Assembly (NCBI GenBank): GCA_964487255.1
Contig: CAZAQV010000018.1
Location: forward strand, 60,454 to 124,453
DNA from: CAZAQV01 sp964487255
GTDB taxonomy: Bacteria; Myxococcota_A; Polyangia; Polyangiales; CAZAQV01
Reading direction: 5' to 3'
DNA: 64,000 bases
Program-made: the position numbers and the translations under genes
In this document: piece by piece, positions 1-8,407 of the stretch
Layout: each line of letters opens with the position of its first letter
How positions within the stretch are numbered: the first letter of the stretch is position 1
Notes under the pieces: generated by a model
The model's database searches: none
Told to the model about the DNA's origin: nothing
Seen by the model: only the letters and a program-made list of their open reading frames with translations

Positions 1-722
1 ATGAAACCCTCGACGAGCCAGTCCATCACACGTTGGTCGAAGTCTTCACCACCCAGGTAGGTGTCACCTGCGGTGCTGATCACCTTGAACACTCCGTTAC
101 TCGCAATTTCGAGAATAGAGATGTCGAAGGTGCCGCCGCCGAGGTCGAATACTGCAACCGTGCGGTCGATGCTCTTGCCAAAACCGTAGGCGAGCGCGGC
201 TGCCGTGGGCTCGTTGATGATGCGGATGACATCGATGCCGGCGATAGAGCCTGCGTCTTTCGTGGCCTGGCGTTGACCATCATTGAAGTAGGCAGGGACC
301 GTGACGACCGCCTTATGAACCTCTGCTCCGAGGTAGTCTTCCGCGACAATTTTCATCTCTTGGAGAATCATGGCGCTAATTTCAGGGATGCTGTACGTCT
401 TGCCTCGAAGTTCGATGCGCACGTCGTTGTGCGGGCCCTCGACGAGGTGGTATGCGGTGCTGACGTTGGCATTTTCAACCTGTGGACTGTCCCACTTGCG
501 TCCGATGAGCCGCTTGGCAGCGTACACGGTATTTTCAGCGTTCGTGACCGCCTGGCGTTTGGCGATATGACCGACAAGGCGCTTGCCCGCCTCAGTGATC
601 GCAACCATCGATGGAGTTACTTTGTAGCCGCCGCGGTTCGCCACGACGGTTGGCACGCCGTCCTCGATGATCGCGACGCAGGAATTAAACGTCCCCAAAT
701 CGATGCCGATTACTTTTTCCAT
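1..722 (-). CDS. DnaK-like Hsp70 chaperone, N-terminal part (runs off the left edge)
   Basis: The 240 visible residues are the first half of an Hsp70 ATPase domain. They contain the phosphate-1 loop IDLGTFNSC, the segment VPAYFNDGQRQATKDAG, the phosphate-2 loop FDLGGGTFDIS and GGEDFDQRVM. Hsp70 proteins bind and release unfolded clients using ATP, with a J-protein and a nucleotide exchange factor. The usual phosphate-1 loop is IDLGTTNS; here the second Thr, which faces the phosphates in known structures, is Phe at residue 12. The ATG at 722 follows the J-like gene stop by 15 bp, so the two look co-transcribed. Because of the substitution and the missing C-terminus I leave the symbol blank; it may be a specialised paralogue rather than the housekeeping dnaK. 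Family assignment is certain, role is not. Confidence 0.93.
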   Translation of the reverse strand, partial: MEKVIGIDLGTFNSCVAIIEDGVPTVVANRGGYKVTPSMVAITEAGKRLVGHIAKRQAVTNAENTVYAAKRLIGRKWDSPQVENANVSTAYHLVEGPHNDVRIELRGKTYSIPEISAMILQEMKIVAEDYLGAEVHKAVVTVPAYFNDGQRQATKDAGSIAGIDVIRIINEPTAAALAYGFGKSIDRTVAVFDLGGGTFDISILEIASNGVFKVISTAGDTYLGGEDFDQRVMDWLVEGF

Positions 723-737
723 AGATTCTCCAGCATT

Positions 738-2231
738 CTACCCGAGCGTGCGTAACATATCTTGAGTAATTTTGTCTGCCGGATCCAGGGACAGGGCTTT
801 TTTGAGTTCGCGCTTCGCGTTGAGCTTCATTCCAGCGGCAATAAACACTTTTGCCAGTAAACGACGTGCCTCCGCCTGCTCGGGCGCGAGTTCGACGGCT
901 CGTTGGGCCAGACGTTTACATTCTGGCAACTCTGAGCCCGCGCGGAGGCCGGCATCAACCGCGCGTAGGTGTGCTTCGAAGTCGTCCGTTGCTGCGTCGC
1001 AGCATTCCCGCCACGCCGTAGCCGCGCTTTGCCACTCGTTCATGCGCTCGGCGCCCTCGGCGCGGCGTCTTGCCGTTGCCGCCAACGCCTCCTGGAGTTT
1101 CGCGTTGTATTGGGCAAAAATGTCTCGCAGATCGTCGCGCTCCGGAGCCGCGTTGATGGCCAGCCGAATGGCATTGACCGCGCCGTGGAAGTCGCCGTCT
1201 TCCGCCGAGCGGTGTGCGTCTTGAAGATACGTCTCCGCGCGGCTAAAACCACCGGTGGTTTGGGCTGTCTGTTTGAGCGACCGCGCGAGCTCTCGCGTGG
1301 CTTGCGAGATTCTACCTTCCTTCGGTGCGGAACCTACCCGTCCACGGTGCGGTGCAGCGGATGGCTTCGATGATGGTTGCGGCCTTTCAGATCGGGTTTC
1401 TACCACCGGGACGGAGGGACGTGACGCAAGCCGGTAGCGCCCTTCGCTCTGCTGGGTGACCGCGAGGAGCTTGCGTGTGTGAAGTTCACGACGCGCGCGT
1501 TTTTCTTCGTCGCTAAGCCGTCGAAAAGTTGAAGTGGGAGCGTCGCTGAGCGAGTCGGCATTGCTGGCTGAAACGTGTGGCGCGGTGGGCTGATCCGACA
1601 TCGGATCTTCTCGCGGCGCAACGGTGTTGCCTTGGGCGCGGTTGTACCGAGCGCGTCGCTTTGCGCGACCGAGGGTGTCGTATGCTTCGGTGAGGCGCTG
1701 GAACACAGCTTCCATCTTTTGGCGGTAGGGGCCGAGTTCGACCCCGAAGAGTGCGTCTGTATGAAACCGTTTTGAGAGTGCGAAAAACGCCTGACGGATC
1801 TCGTTCTTCGTTGCGTCTTCGGCTACGCCCAGAAGGCTGTAGAAGTTGTCTGTCTCGAGTCTGGCGAAATAGGTTTCGATTTCGGCACGGCGCTCTTCGC
1901 TTAGCCCCGGGTGGTCAGATGGAACCTGGGAGCTGCTTCGGGGGCGCTCCGAAGGGACCACCTGTGAGTACATGCCCGAAGAACGACCCCGGCGGCGGCC
2001 CCCCAGTGATTCGATCCGAGAACTGTCGTCGATTTCGATGAACCCGTTTTGAAGTAATTCGTCGGCCACGATCAGTACGGCGTCCTCGCCGATGCCGCAG
2101 GTTACCGCGATGCGCTTGAGGTCTCGTCGACCGTCGACATTGCGGAGGACCTTCTGAACGAGTTTGTCTTCGAATGCGGCGCTGTCTGCGGCGCTTAGCC
2201 GGCGTGGGATGTCGGTCAGCGAAGGGCCCAT
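738..2231 (-). CDS. J-domain-like protein with C-terminal TPR repeats
   Basis: A 497-residue cytoplasmic protein. Residues 1-70 resemble a short winged-helix-like module, 128-197 form a J-like domain (FYSLLGVAEDATKNEIRQA onward), 205-310 are a low-complexity Ser/Pro/Arg linker, and about 330-495 are tetratricopeptide-type helices ending RELKKALSLDPADK. J-domains stimulate Hsp70 ATPase through an HPD tripeptide; here the corresponding residues 157-159 are HTD, so that activity is doubtful. The gene sits 26 bp after argF and 15 bp before the dnaK-like gene, on the same strand. That supports a J-like adaptor for the neighbouring Hsp70. The N-terminal module assignment is weak. Confidence 0.8.
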   Translation of the reverse strand: MGPSLTDIPRRLSAADSAAFEDKLVQKVLRNVDGRRDLKRIAVTCGIGEDAVLIVADELLQNGFIEIDDSSRIESLGGRRRGRSSGMYSQVVPSERPRSSSQVPSDHPGLSEERRAEIETYFARLETDNFYSLLGVAEDATKNEIRQAFFALSKRFHTDALFGVELGPYRQKMEAVFQRLTEAYDTLGRAKRRARYNRAQGNTVAPREDPMSDQPTAPHVSASNADSLSDAPTSTFRRLSDEEKRARRELHTRKLLAVTQQSEGRYRLASRPSVPVVETRSERPQPSSKPSAAPHRGRVGSAPKEGRISQATRELARSLKQTAQTTGGFSRAETYLQDAHRSAEDGDFHGAVNAIRLAINAAPERDDLRDIFAQYNAKLQEALAATARRRAEGAERMNEWQSAATAWRECCDAATDDFEAHLRAVDAGLRAGSELPECKRLAQRAVELAPEQAEARRLLAKVFIAAGMKLNAKRELKKALSLDPADKITQDMLRTLG

Positions 2232-2257
2232 CGAGTCGAGAGCCTAGCAAACTCTGC

Positions 2258-3181
2258 TCAGTTTGGGGTCTTGCCCGCCAACAGAAGGGCGAGGAGTGCC
2301 TTCTGGGCGTGCAAGCGGTTTTCGGCTTGTTGCCACACGCGAGTCTGTGGTCCCTCAAGGACTTCGGCGCTGACCTCTTCGCCGCGATGCGCGGGGAGAC
2401 AATGCAAGAAGATGGCTTGTGATTTCGCCACGGCCATCAGCGACGAATCCACGCAATAGCCCGCAAAGGCCTTGTGACGGGCCTCGTTTTCGCCCTCTTG
2501 GCCCATGCTCGTCCAAACATCCGTGGTGACCACGTCCGCCTCATCACAGGCTTCACGTGGGTCGTGGGTGACGAGATGGTTACCCCCGAGTGCCGCCCCT
2601 TGTTCAAGCACATCGCCTTCCGGTTGGTATCCCGCTGGAGCCGCGATCCGCAGTTCGATGCCCGTCATTGCCGCAGCCAAGATCCATGAGTGCGCCATGT
2701 TGTTGCCATCACCGACCCACGCCACCTTCAGCCCTCGCAGAGCGCCGAACTCTTCGCGCAAGGTCTGTAGGTCTGCCAGCAGTTGGCAAGGGTGGAAGCG
2801 GTCGGATAGTCCGTTGATGATAGGAATGTTTCCATGGTCGCGAAGTGCCTCAAGCCTGTCGTGCCCGTGAGTCCTGTACACCACTGCATGAATGAATCCG
2901 GACAGCATTCTTGCGGTATCCTCTAGCGGTTCACCGCGCCCCAGTTGTGTGTCGCGCGCGGCAAGCACCAGCGGCTGACCTCCGAGTTCGGCGACACCGA
3001 CCTCGAACGAAATGCGCGTGCGAGTCGAAGCCTTTTCGAAGATCAGGCCGACCGACTTACCTTCCAGCGGTCTGGGGTGGGCTGGTGTCCCGCGTGCGGC
3101 TTTGAGTTCGATCGAAGATGTGAGCACCTGCTCAAGTTCGTGGACTGACAGATCGGCGAGTGTGAGAAAGTGGCGGGTCAC
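2258..3181 (-). CDS. argF: Ornithine carbamoyltransferase
   Basis: Makes citrulline from ornithine and carbamoyl phosphate, the sixth step of arginine biosynthesis, in the cytoplasm. The 307 residues show the carbamoyl-phosphate loop STRTR near residue 53 and the ornithine/catalytic motif HCLPAHRG near 260, the hallmark pair of the family. The length is normal. The start is GTG and overlaps the argD stop as GTGA, indicating translational coupling. It is the last of three arg genes in the order argB-argD-argF on the minus strand, followed 26 bp later by the J-like gene. The anabolic role is inferred from these neighbours; no arcA or arcC lies nearby. Confidence 0.96.
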   Translation of the reverse strand: MTRHFLTLADLSVHELEQVLTSSIELKAARGTPAHPRPLEGKSVGLIFEKASTRTRISFEVGVAELGGQPLVLAARDTQLGRGEPLEDTARMLSGFIHAVVYRTHGHDRLEALRDHGNIPIINGLSDRFHPCQLLADLQTLREEFGALRGLKVAWVGDGNNMAHSWILAAAMTGIELRIAAPAGYQPEGDVLEQGAALGGNHLVTHDPREACDEADVVTTDVWTSMGQEGENEARHKAFAGYCVDSSLMAVAKSQAIFLHCLPAHRGEEVSAEVLEGPQTRVWQQAENRLHAQKALLALLLAGKTPN

Positions 3182-4395
3182 GCGGATTTCCTCGGTGGAT
3201 CGCGGAGCACATCCACGATCACAGAAAGACCTTCGTCGAGCTCAGCCTGGGTGACTGTGAGCGCGGGCGAGATGCGTAGCACCGTTCCGCCGGCGATGGA
3301 CGCAAGTACGCGTCGCTCGCGAATCGCATGGTAGGTCGCCAGCGGGTCGACATCGTCGGCGAGCGCGATGCCCTGCAAGAGCCCCCGTCCACGAGCTTCG
3401 GTGGCGGCGGCGTGCGCCTTGACGACGCTTTCGAGCTGCGTCTTGAGGTACGCACCCTGGGTTTTGACATTGTCCAAAAGGTTCTCGCGATCGATGGTGT
3501 CGAGTACAGCGAGGCCTGCCGCACACGCGAGGGCATTGCCGCCAAAGGTGCTGGCGTGGCTGCCGACGGGCAAACCATCGGCAACCTTGTCGACGAACGC
3601 TGCGGCGCCCAACGGAAAACCGCCGCCGATGCCTTTGGCGAGCGAGCAGGCGTCAGGGACAACGTCAGCCCATTCCTGCGCTAGGAACGTACCGGTGCGT
3701 CCGTAGCCGGTTTGCACCTCATCGAACAAGAGCAGCGCGCCTCGCTCATCACACAGCTTGCGCAGGCCTCGTAAGTACGTGGGAGAGCCTTCGATGATGC
3801 CACCTTCGGCTTGAATCGGTTCGAGCAGAACGCCGGCGGTTCGCTCATCGATGGCGGCCGTCATTGCATCGAGGTCACCGAAGGGCACGAGTTCGACGTC
3901 GGGCAACAACGGCTCCATGCCGACGTGGTACTTCGGCTGCCCAGTCAGGGAGAGGGCACCCATGCTTCGTCCGTGGAAGCTGCCTTGCGTTGCGATGAGT
4001 TTGGTGCGTTCGGGTTTGCCGTGCTCGTACTGCCACCGGCGCGCGAGCTTGATCAACGTCTCATTGGCTTCGGTTCCGCTGTTGCAGAAGTAAACGCGAT
4101 CGAAAGGCGTGCGTTCGACGATCGCTTGGCTGAGTTCGATCGCGCGATCGTTGTAGAAGAGATTCGAGACATGCATGAGCCTGGCAGCCTGCTTGCTGAT
4201 CGCTTCGACCAACGCGGGGTGCGCGTGGCCTAGCGTGAGCACGGAAATCCCGCCGGAGAGGTCCAGGTGCTCGTTGTCCTCGACGTCCCACACGCGACAG
4301 CCCTTGCCGCGCGTGAGAACGAAGGGACCTGGGCGGTAGTTCTGCAGCTGCGTGCGCTTTGCAGACTCGATCAGCTGTTCATTCGGGTGACTCAT
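3178..4395 (-). CDS. argD: Acetylornithine aminotransferase
   Basis: A 405-residue class III PLP aminotransferase that converts N-acetylglutamate semialdehyde to N-acetylornithine with glutamate as donor. Visible signatures are the glycine/threonine cofactor region FCNSGTEANE, LLFDEVQTGYGRTG (PLP Asp) and the Schiff-base lysine in SLAKGIGGGFPLGA. The N-terminus NYRPGPFVLTRGKG is typical of ArgD. It overlaps argF by 4 bp and starts 49 bp after argB. Such enzymes can also act as succinyldiaminopimelate aminotransferase (DapC); that dual role cannot be excluded from sequence. The ATG at 4395 is the natural family start, although its ribosome binding site is weak. Confidence 0.95.
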   Translation of the reverse strand: MSHPNEQLIESAKRTQLQNYRPGPFVLTRGKGCRVWDVEDNEHLDLSGGISVLTLGHAHPALVEAISKQAARLMHVSNLFYNDRAIELSQAIVERTPFDRVYFCNSGTEANETLIKLARRWQYEHGKPERTKLIATQGSFHGRSMGALSLTGQPKYHVGMEPLLPDVELVPFGDLDAMTAAIDERTAGVLLEPIQAEGGIIEGSPTYLRGLRKLCDERGALLLFDEVQTGYGRTGTFLAQEWADVVPDACSLAKGIGGGFPLGAAAFVDKVADGLPVGSHASTFGGNALACAAGLAVLDTIDRENLLDNVKTQGAYLKTQLESVVKAHAAATEARGRGLLQGIALADDVDPLATYHAIRERRVLASIAGGTVLRISPALTVTQAELDEGLSVIVDVLRDPPRKSA

Positions 4396-4444
4396 TGACG
4401 GGGTCTAACGCGGAATCGCAGCGCGCGCCATGAAGCCTTTTGAG

Positions 4445-5320
4445 CTAGTCTGTGGGCACGATTTGCGTGCCGACACCGTGGTCGGTGAACAGCTCAAGAA
4501 GGATAGCGTGTTGTGCCCGGCCGTCGATGATGTGGGCTTTGCGTACGCCACCGCGAACGGCATCCCAAGCGCAGCGCACCTTTGGAATCATGCCGCCGGA
4601 AATGATGCGGCGTTGGATCATGTCGTCGATCTGCTCAAGCGTCAGTGTCGAGATACGTTCGCCCTGGTCGTCCTTGACGCCGTCGGTATCGGTCATCAAG
4701 ACGAGTTTTCGAGCACCGAGGGCGGCCGCGACTTCCCCTGCGACGGTGTCGGCGTTGACGTTGAGAGAAACGCCATCGTCGTCGACAGCCACGGGAGCGA
4801 TGACGGGAATGAAACCACCGTCGACCAAGCGCAGTACGACATCGGGCGAGACCTCGACCGAGGCGCCTACGCGACCGAGGTCAACGGTTTTGCCTGAGGT
4901 GGTTTCGTGCGCGTCTTGACGCCGCGAGCGAAGCCAACGGTCGTCTTTGCCCGTCAACCCGACGGCGCGACCACCGTGTTTACAGATCAGTGAGACGATC
5001 TCCTGGTTGACGCTGCCGCCGAGGACCATCTCGACAACCTCCATCGTCGCATCGTCGGTGACGCGTAGCCCCTCGACCCGCTTGGACTCGACCTTGAGTC
5101 GTGCAAGTTGTGCATCGACTTGAGGCCCGCCGCCGTGAACGACGATCGGGTTGAGCCCCACGTACTTCATCAGCACGATGTCGCGAGCGAACGAGCTCCG
5201 CAGCTGGGGATCAACCATCGCGTGGCCGCCATACTTGAGGACGAAGATCTGGCCATGAAAGCGGCGGATGTAAGGCAACGCTTCGTGGAGAATCGCGGCC
5301 TTGTCGATGAGTTCCTGCAT
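4445..5320 (-). CDS. argB: Acetylglutamate kinase
   Basis: Phosphorylates N-acetylglutamate, the second arginine-pathway step and usually the feedback-controlled one. Amino-acid kinase motifs are clear: LKYGGHAM (phosphate Lys), VVHGGGPQV, and VLMTDTDGV near the ATP site. The protein is about 291 residues, the normal length. I chose the ATG at 5320; a GTG one codon upstream (5323) is equally possible, and neither has a strong ribosome site. The start lies about 14 bp after the hslU stop, so argB is probably read from the hslVU transcript. P-II proteins activate ArgB in some phototrophs, and a glnB lies 9 kb away, but no contact can be claimed from this sequence. Confidence 0.95.
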   Translation of the reverse strand: MQELIDKAAILHEALPYIRRFHGQIFVLKYGGHAMVDPQLRSSFARDIVLMKYVGLNPIVVHGGGPQVDAQLARLKVESKRVEGLRVTDDATMEVVEMVLGGSVNQEIVSLICKHGGRAVGLTGKDDRWLRSRRQDAHETTSGKTVDLGRVGASVEVSPDVVLRLVDGGFIPVIAPVAVDDDGVSLNVNADTVAGEVAAALGARKLVLMTDTDGVKDDQGERISTLTLEQIDDMIQRRIISGGMIPKVRCAWDAVRGGVRKAHIIDGRAQHAILLELFTDHGVGTQIVPTD

Positions 5321-5333
5321 CACGGCGGGTACT

Positions 5334-6728
5334 CTACAGGACGTAGCGGCTTAGGTCTTCGCTGCTGATAATCGGGTCAAGCACCTCGCCCACCATGGCT
5401 TTGGTCACACGCACGGTCGCGCCCGCTCGTTCGGACGCGGTGAACGACAACTCTTCGAGCAGCGCTTCCATGATGGTGTGCAGGCGTCGCGCACCAATGT
5501 TCTCGGCGCGATCGTTTGCCTCAGCCGCGTAGCTGGCGATGGCATCAATGGCCTCGTCTTCGAAGACGAGTTCCACGCCCTCGGTTTTCATCAAGGCGGT
5601 GTATTGCTTGGTGAGCGAGTGCTTTGGTTCGGTCAGAATGCGGATGAAGTCGTTCTTTTCCAGCGAGTCGAGCTCAACACGAATCGGAAAACGACCTTGA
5701 AGTTCAGGGATGAGGTCGGTGATCTTCGCGACATGAAAGGCGCCGGCCGCGATGAACAAGATGTGATCCGTTTTGACCGGGCCATGTTTGGTGTTGACCG
5801 TCGAACCTTCCACGATGGGAAGAAGGTCACGCTGCACTCCCTCGCGCGACACGTCTGCGCCACCCATCGCCTTTTGACGACCCGCGACTTTGTCGATCTC
5901 GTCGAGGAAGACGATGCCGGATTGTTCGACGCGTTCGATCGCGTCCTTTGTGATCGAGTCGTTGTCGAGTAGCTTGTGGGCTTCTTCTTTTTGGAGCAGA
6001 TCAAGCGCCTCAGGAACCTTGACGCGGCGCTTTTTCGACTTGCCGCGCATGCCGGGCAACTGGTTCATCATGTCTTTGATGTTGATCTCTTCCATGCCCG
6101 AAGCACCAAAGACCGTCATGAACGGGTTGCTCATGTCCTCGACCGATAGTTCGACTTCCTCATCGTCGAGCTCACCTTTGCGAAGGCGTTCGCGTATCGA
6201 ATTTGCCTCAACGCTGTCGACCTTCGAGTGCGAATTCTGTGAGGGTGCGGGAGTGACGATGAAAGGTCCGAAACCGGTTGTTGTTTGTGCGGTCGTCGGC
6301 GGAGAAGGGTGATCCTTTTCGTGAAGCAGATCAATCAGGCGCTCTTTGGCTCGCTCCGCAGCGCGAACCTCCACGCTTTGCAGATGTTCTTCGCGCACGA
6401 GCGCAATTCCGCGCTCAACTAGGTCACGGATCATCGCTTCGACGTCGCGTCCGACGTAGCCGACCTCGGTGAACTTCGTGGCCTCGACTTTGATAAAAGG
6501 CGCGCGCGCAAGTCTGGCCAGACGGCGTGCAATCTCCGTCTTACCAACGCCGGTCGGACCGATCATGATGATGTTCTTGGGCGAGATTTCCTCGCGCAAG
6601 TCTGCGTCGAGCTGTTGTCTGCGCCAACGATTGCGAAGCGCGATCGCCACCGCTCGTTTTGCTTTGTTTTGGCCGATGATGTGCCGCTCCAACTCGGAGA
6701 CCGTCTCGCGCGGCGTAAACTGAGGCAT
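5334..6728 (-). CDS. hslU: HslU, ATPase of the HslVU protease
   Basis: The AAA+ unfoldase ring that recognises substrates and feeds them to HslV. The 464 residues hold Walker A GPTGVGKTE near residue 59, Walker B IVFLDEIDK, the sensor region and the C-terminal motif ISSEDLSRYVL, whose tail inserts into HslV pockets. The I-domain (about 110-245) contains an acidic, charged stretch. The gene begins 5 bp after hslV and is followed by argB after about 14 bp. Start ATG 6728 matches the family (MPQFTPRETVSEL). Order xerC-hslV-hslU parallels codV-clpQ-clpY of Firmicutes. Confidence 0.97.
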   Translation of the reverse strand: MPQFTPRETVSELERHIIGQNKAKRAVAIALRNRWRRQQLDADLREEISPKNIIMIGPTGVGKTEIARRLARLARAPFIKVEATKFTEVGYVGRDVEAMIRDLVERGIALVREEHLQSVEVRAAERAKERLIDLLHEKDHPSPPTTAQTTTGFGPFIVTPAPSQNSHSKVDSVEANSIRERLRKGELDDEEVELSVEDMSNPFMTVFGASGMEEINIKDMMNQLPGMRGKSKKRRVKVPEALDLLQKEEAHKLLDNDSITKDAIERVEQSGIVFLDEIDKVAGRQKAMGGADVSREGVQRDLLPIVEGSTVNTKHGPVKTDHILFIAAGAFHVAKITDLIPELQGRFPIRVELDSLEKNDFIRILTEPKHSLTKQYTALMKTEGVELVFEDEAIDAIASYAAEANDRAENIGARRLHTIMEALLEELSFTASERAGATVRVTKAMVGEVLDPIISSEDLSRYVL

Positions 6729-6733
6729 GTTGA

Positions 6734-7300
6734 CTATTCCTTCCCCTGGTCGAAGCTTTCGACGATGATCTTGTCGTTCGTGTAGACGCAGATCTCGGCC
6801 GCGATCTCAAGCGACTTCCTTGCAATCGTCCTGGCATCAAGTTGAGTGTGACGAATCAGGGCTCGCGCGGCGGCGAGCGCGTAGCTTCCGCCGGAACCAA
6901 TCGCGAGCACACCTTCGTCCGGTTCGATGACGTCCCCTGTGCCGCTGATCAAGAGGGTGCGTTCGGGATCCATGACAATCAACATAGCTTCGAGACGTCG
7001 CAGGTAGCGATCTGTACGCCAGTCCTTCGCCAGCTCGACGGCCGCGCGCTGCAGACTGCCACCACGTGACTTGAGCTTGTCCTCAAAGCGATCGAGGAGC
7101 GTAAACGCGTCGGCACTCGCGCCGGCGAAGCCCGCAATGACGCGCCCGTCGCTGATGGGCCGGACTTTTTTGGCTTGGCCTTTCATGATGGTCTGACCGA
7201 GGGACACTTGCCCATCGCCTGCCATCGCACTGTTGCCGTCCTTGCGGACGGCGACGATGGTGGTCGAGCGAAAGCGCAGCTTGTCCTGCGGATCAGACAT
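6734..7300 (-). CDS. hslV: HslV, peptidase subunit of the HslVU protease
   Basis: A 188-residue N-terminal-nucleophile threonine peptidase of the proteasome beta family, forming the double-ring core capped by HslU. The mature sequence begins TTIVAVRKDG, with the GDGQVSLG region around residue 30 and the later GSGGSYALAAA turn. In most proteobacteria the catalytic Thr directly follows the initiator Met. Here 12 residues precede it (MSDPQDKLRFRS), so autoprocessing seems needed to expose Thr13. The only ATG that fits is 7300, preceded by GGGGAAG, so the leader is probably real. It follows xerC by 96 bp and precedes hslU by 5 bp. Confidence 0.96.
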   Translation of the reverse strand: MSDPQDKLRFRSTTIVAVRKDGNSAMAGDGQVSLGQTIMKGQAKKVRPISDGRVIAGFAGASADAFTLLDRFEDKLKSRGGSLQRAAVELAKDWRTDRYLRRLEAMLIVMDPERTLLISGTGDVIEPDEGVLAIGSGGSYALAAARALIRHTQLDARTIARKSLEIAAEICVYTNDKIIVESFDQGKE

Positions 7301-7356
7301 GCGTGCTTCCCCAAAAAAGCGAAGTAATTCTAAAGATCAGCGACATGGAAGCATGC

Positions 7357-7385
7357 AACCTAAGGATGCCCATTGGCCCTGTCAA
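7357..7385 (-). promoter_or_regulatory. Possible sigma-70 promoter upstream of hslV
   Basis: On the minus strand a perfect TTGACA (7385-7380) is followed after 17 bp by TAGGTT (7362-7357), a poor -10 with 3 of 6 matches. It lies at the very end of xerC and in the 96-bp xerC-hslV gap, the longest gap in this array, and could give hslVU-argBDF expression independent of xerC. I see no convincing heat-shock (sigma-32) element. Confidence 0.3.
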
Positions 7386-7396
7386 CGCTCAGCCGC

Positions 7397-8338
7397 TCAC
7401 TCGTCGTCGAAGCCGTCGTCTAGCGCACGTCGGTCGCGTCGGCGCCCTAGAGGGTGCGCGCGATCGTAGACCGACTTCACCTTGTCCAGGCTGACGTGCG
7501 TGTATCGTTGGGTTGTCGACAGCGATGCGTGACCCAGCAAGGCCTGAATCGAGCGCAGGTCTGCCCCGGCATCGAGTAGATGCGTTGCGAAGGTGTGGCG
7601 TAGGGCGTGCGGATGCAAGTCGGATCGTCCCGCGTGCTGACTTCCGATGCGTTGTACGACGTTTTGGATTTGTCGCACGCTGAGCCGTTGCTTACGGCCC
7701 AGGAATAGCGCCGGTGACTCCGACTTCATACGGCTGCGCCACTTCGCGCGAACCGGAAGATATACCTTGATGGCGTCGAGCGCGGGTTCTCCGAGAGGTA
7801 AACGGCGTTCCTTGTTGCCCTTGCCGATGACGCGAAGGGAGTGCGATTCGAAGTCGACGTCCCCGATGTCGATACCGGCGCACTCGGACACACGAATGCC
7901 GGTGCCGTAGAGGAGCTCAAGCAGGGCATGGTCGCGCGTGAGTCGATGTTCGCGCCGCAGGCTTTGCTCCATTTCAGTCGTGGTTGTCGGCTCGACCACG
8001 CGAAGCGCATCTTCCACCGTGAGAAAGTTCGGCAAACGCTCTCTGCGTTTGGGCGTGCGGAGATTGGCTGCGGGGTTACGCACGACGAGACCGCGCTTTC
8101 GTAGAAAACGAAACAGACTGCGTATGGCCGCGATCTGGCGAGCGAGTGAGCTGGGCGCAACGTGCTTGGAACGCTCGGCCAAAAAGGCGCGCAGTAAGTA
8201 GGTGTCAATGGAGCTGTCTTTGGCGAACGCGACGAGATTTTCGAGGTCACGTGTGTATGCGGCGATCGTGTTTTGCGAGCTTCGTTTCTCGTCACGCAGA
8301 TAGTCGAGATAGGTCTGGACTTGTTGCGCAAACGTCAT
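7397..8338 (-). CDS. xerC: XerC-type tyrosine recombinase
   Basis: A 313-residue site-specific recombinase. Residues 1-90 are the SAM-like DNA-binding domain (QVQTYLDYLRDEKRSSQNT), and the catalytic domain carries Arg in GTGIRVSE, HALRHTFATH (His and Arg), GHASLSTTQRYTH (His and Tyr nucleophile). These match the R-H-R-H-Y set. XerC with XerD resolves chromosome dimers at dif near FtsK; the adjacency to hslVU is a conserved order and argues for the housekeeping XerC rather than a phage or integron integrase. No dif site or cassette is visible. XerD cannot be excluded without a tree. Basic C-terminal tail GRRRDRRALDDGFDDE. Confidence 0.9.
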   Translation of the reverse strand: MTFAQQVQTYLDYLRDEKRSSQNTIAAYTRDLENLVAFAKDSSIDTYLLRAFLAERSKHVAPSSLARQIAAIRSLFRFLRKRGLVVRNPAANLRTPKRRERLPNFLTVEDALRVVEPTTTTEMEQSLRREHRLTRDHALLELLYGTGIRVSECAGIDIGDVDFESHSLRVIGKGNKERRLPLGEPALDAIKVYLPVRAKWRSRMKSESPALFLGRKQRLSVRQIQNVVQRIGSQHAGRSDLHPHALRHTFATHLLDAGADLRSIQALLGHASLSTTQRYTHVSLDKVKSVYDRAHPLGRRRDRRALDDGFDDE

Positions 8339-8407
8339 ACCCCGATTCTAGGAGCCGGTGACGCTGGCGCCAAAAAACGTGGAGCCCGATACGCCCTAGG
8401 AAGCCTC

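Noticed and set aside
33..755. Plus-strand frame of 240 codons at the left edge
   Set aside because: It is antisense to the DnaK-like gene, which has unmistakable Hsp70 motifs.
7397..8338. Could the tyrosine recombinase mark an integron, prophage or mobile island?
   Set aside because: It sits in the conserved xerC-hslVU order, and I see no attachment repeats, cassettes or phage genes nearby.
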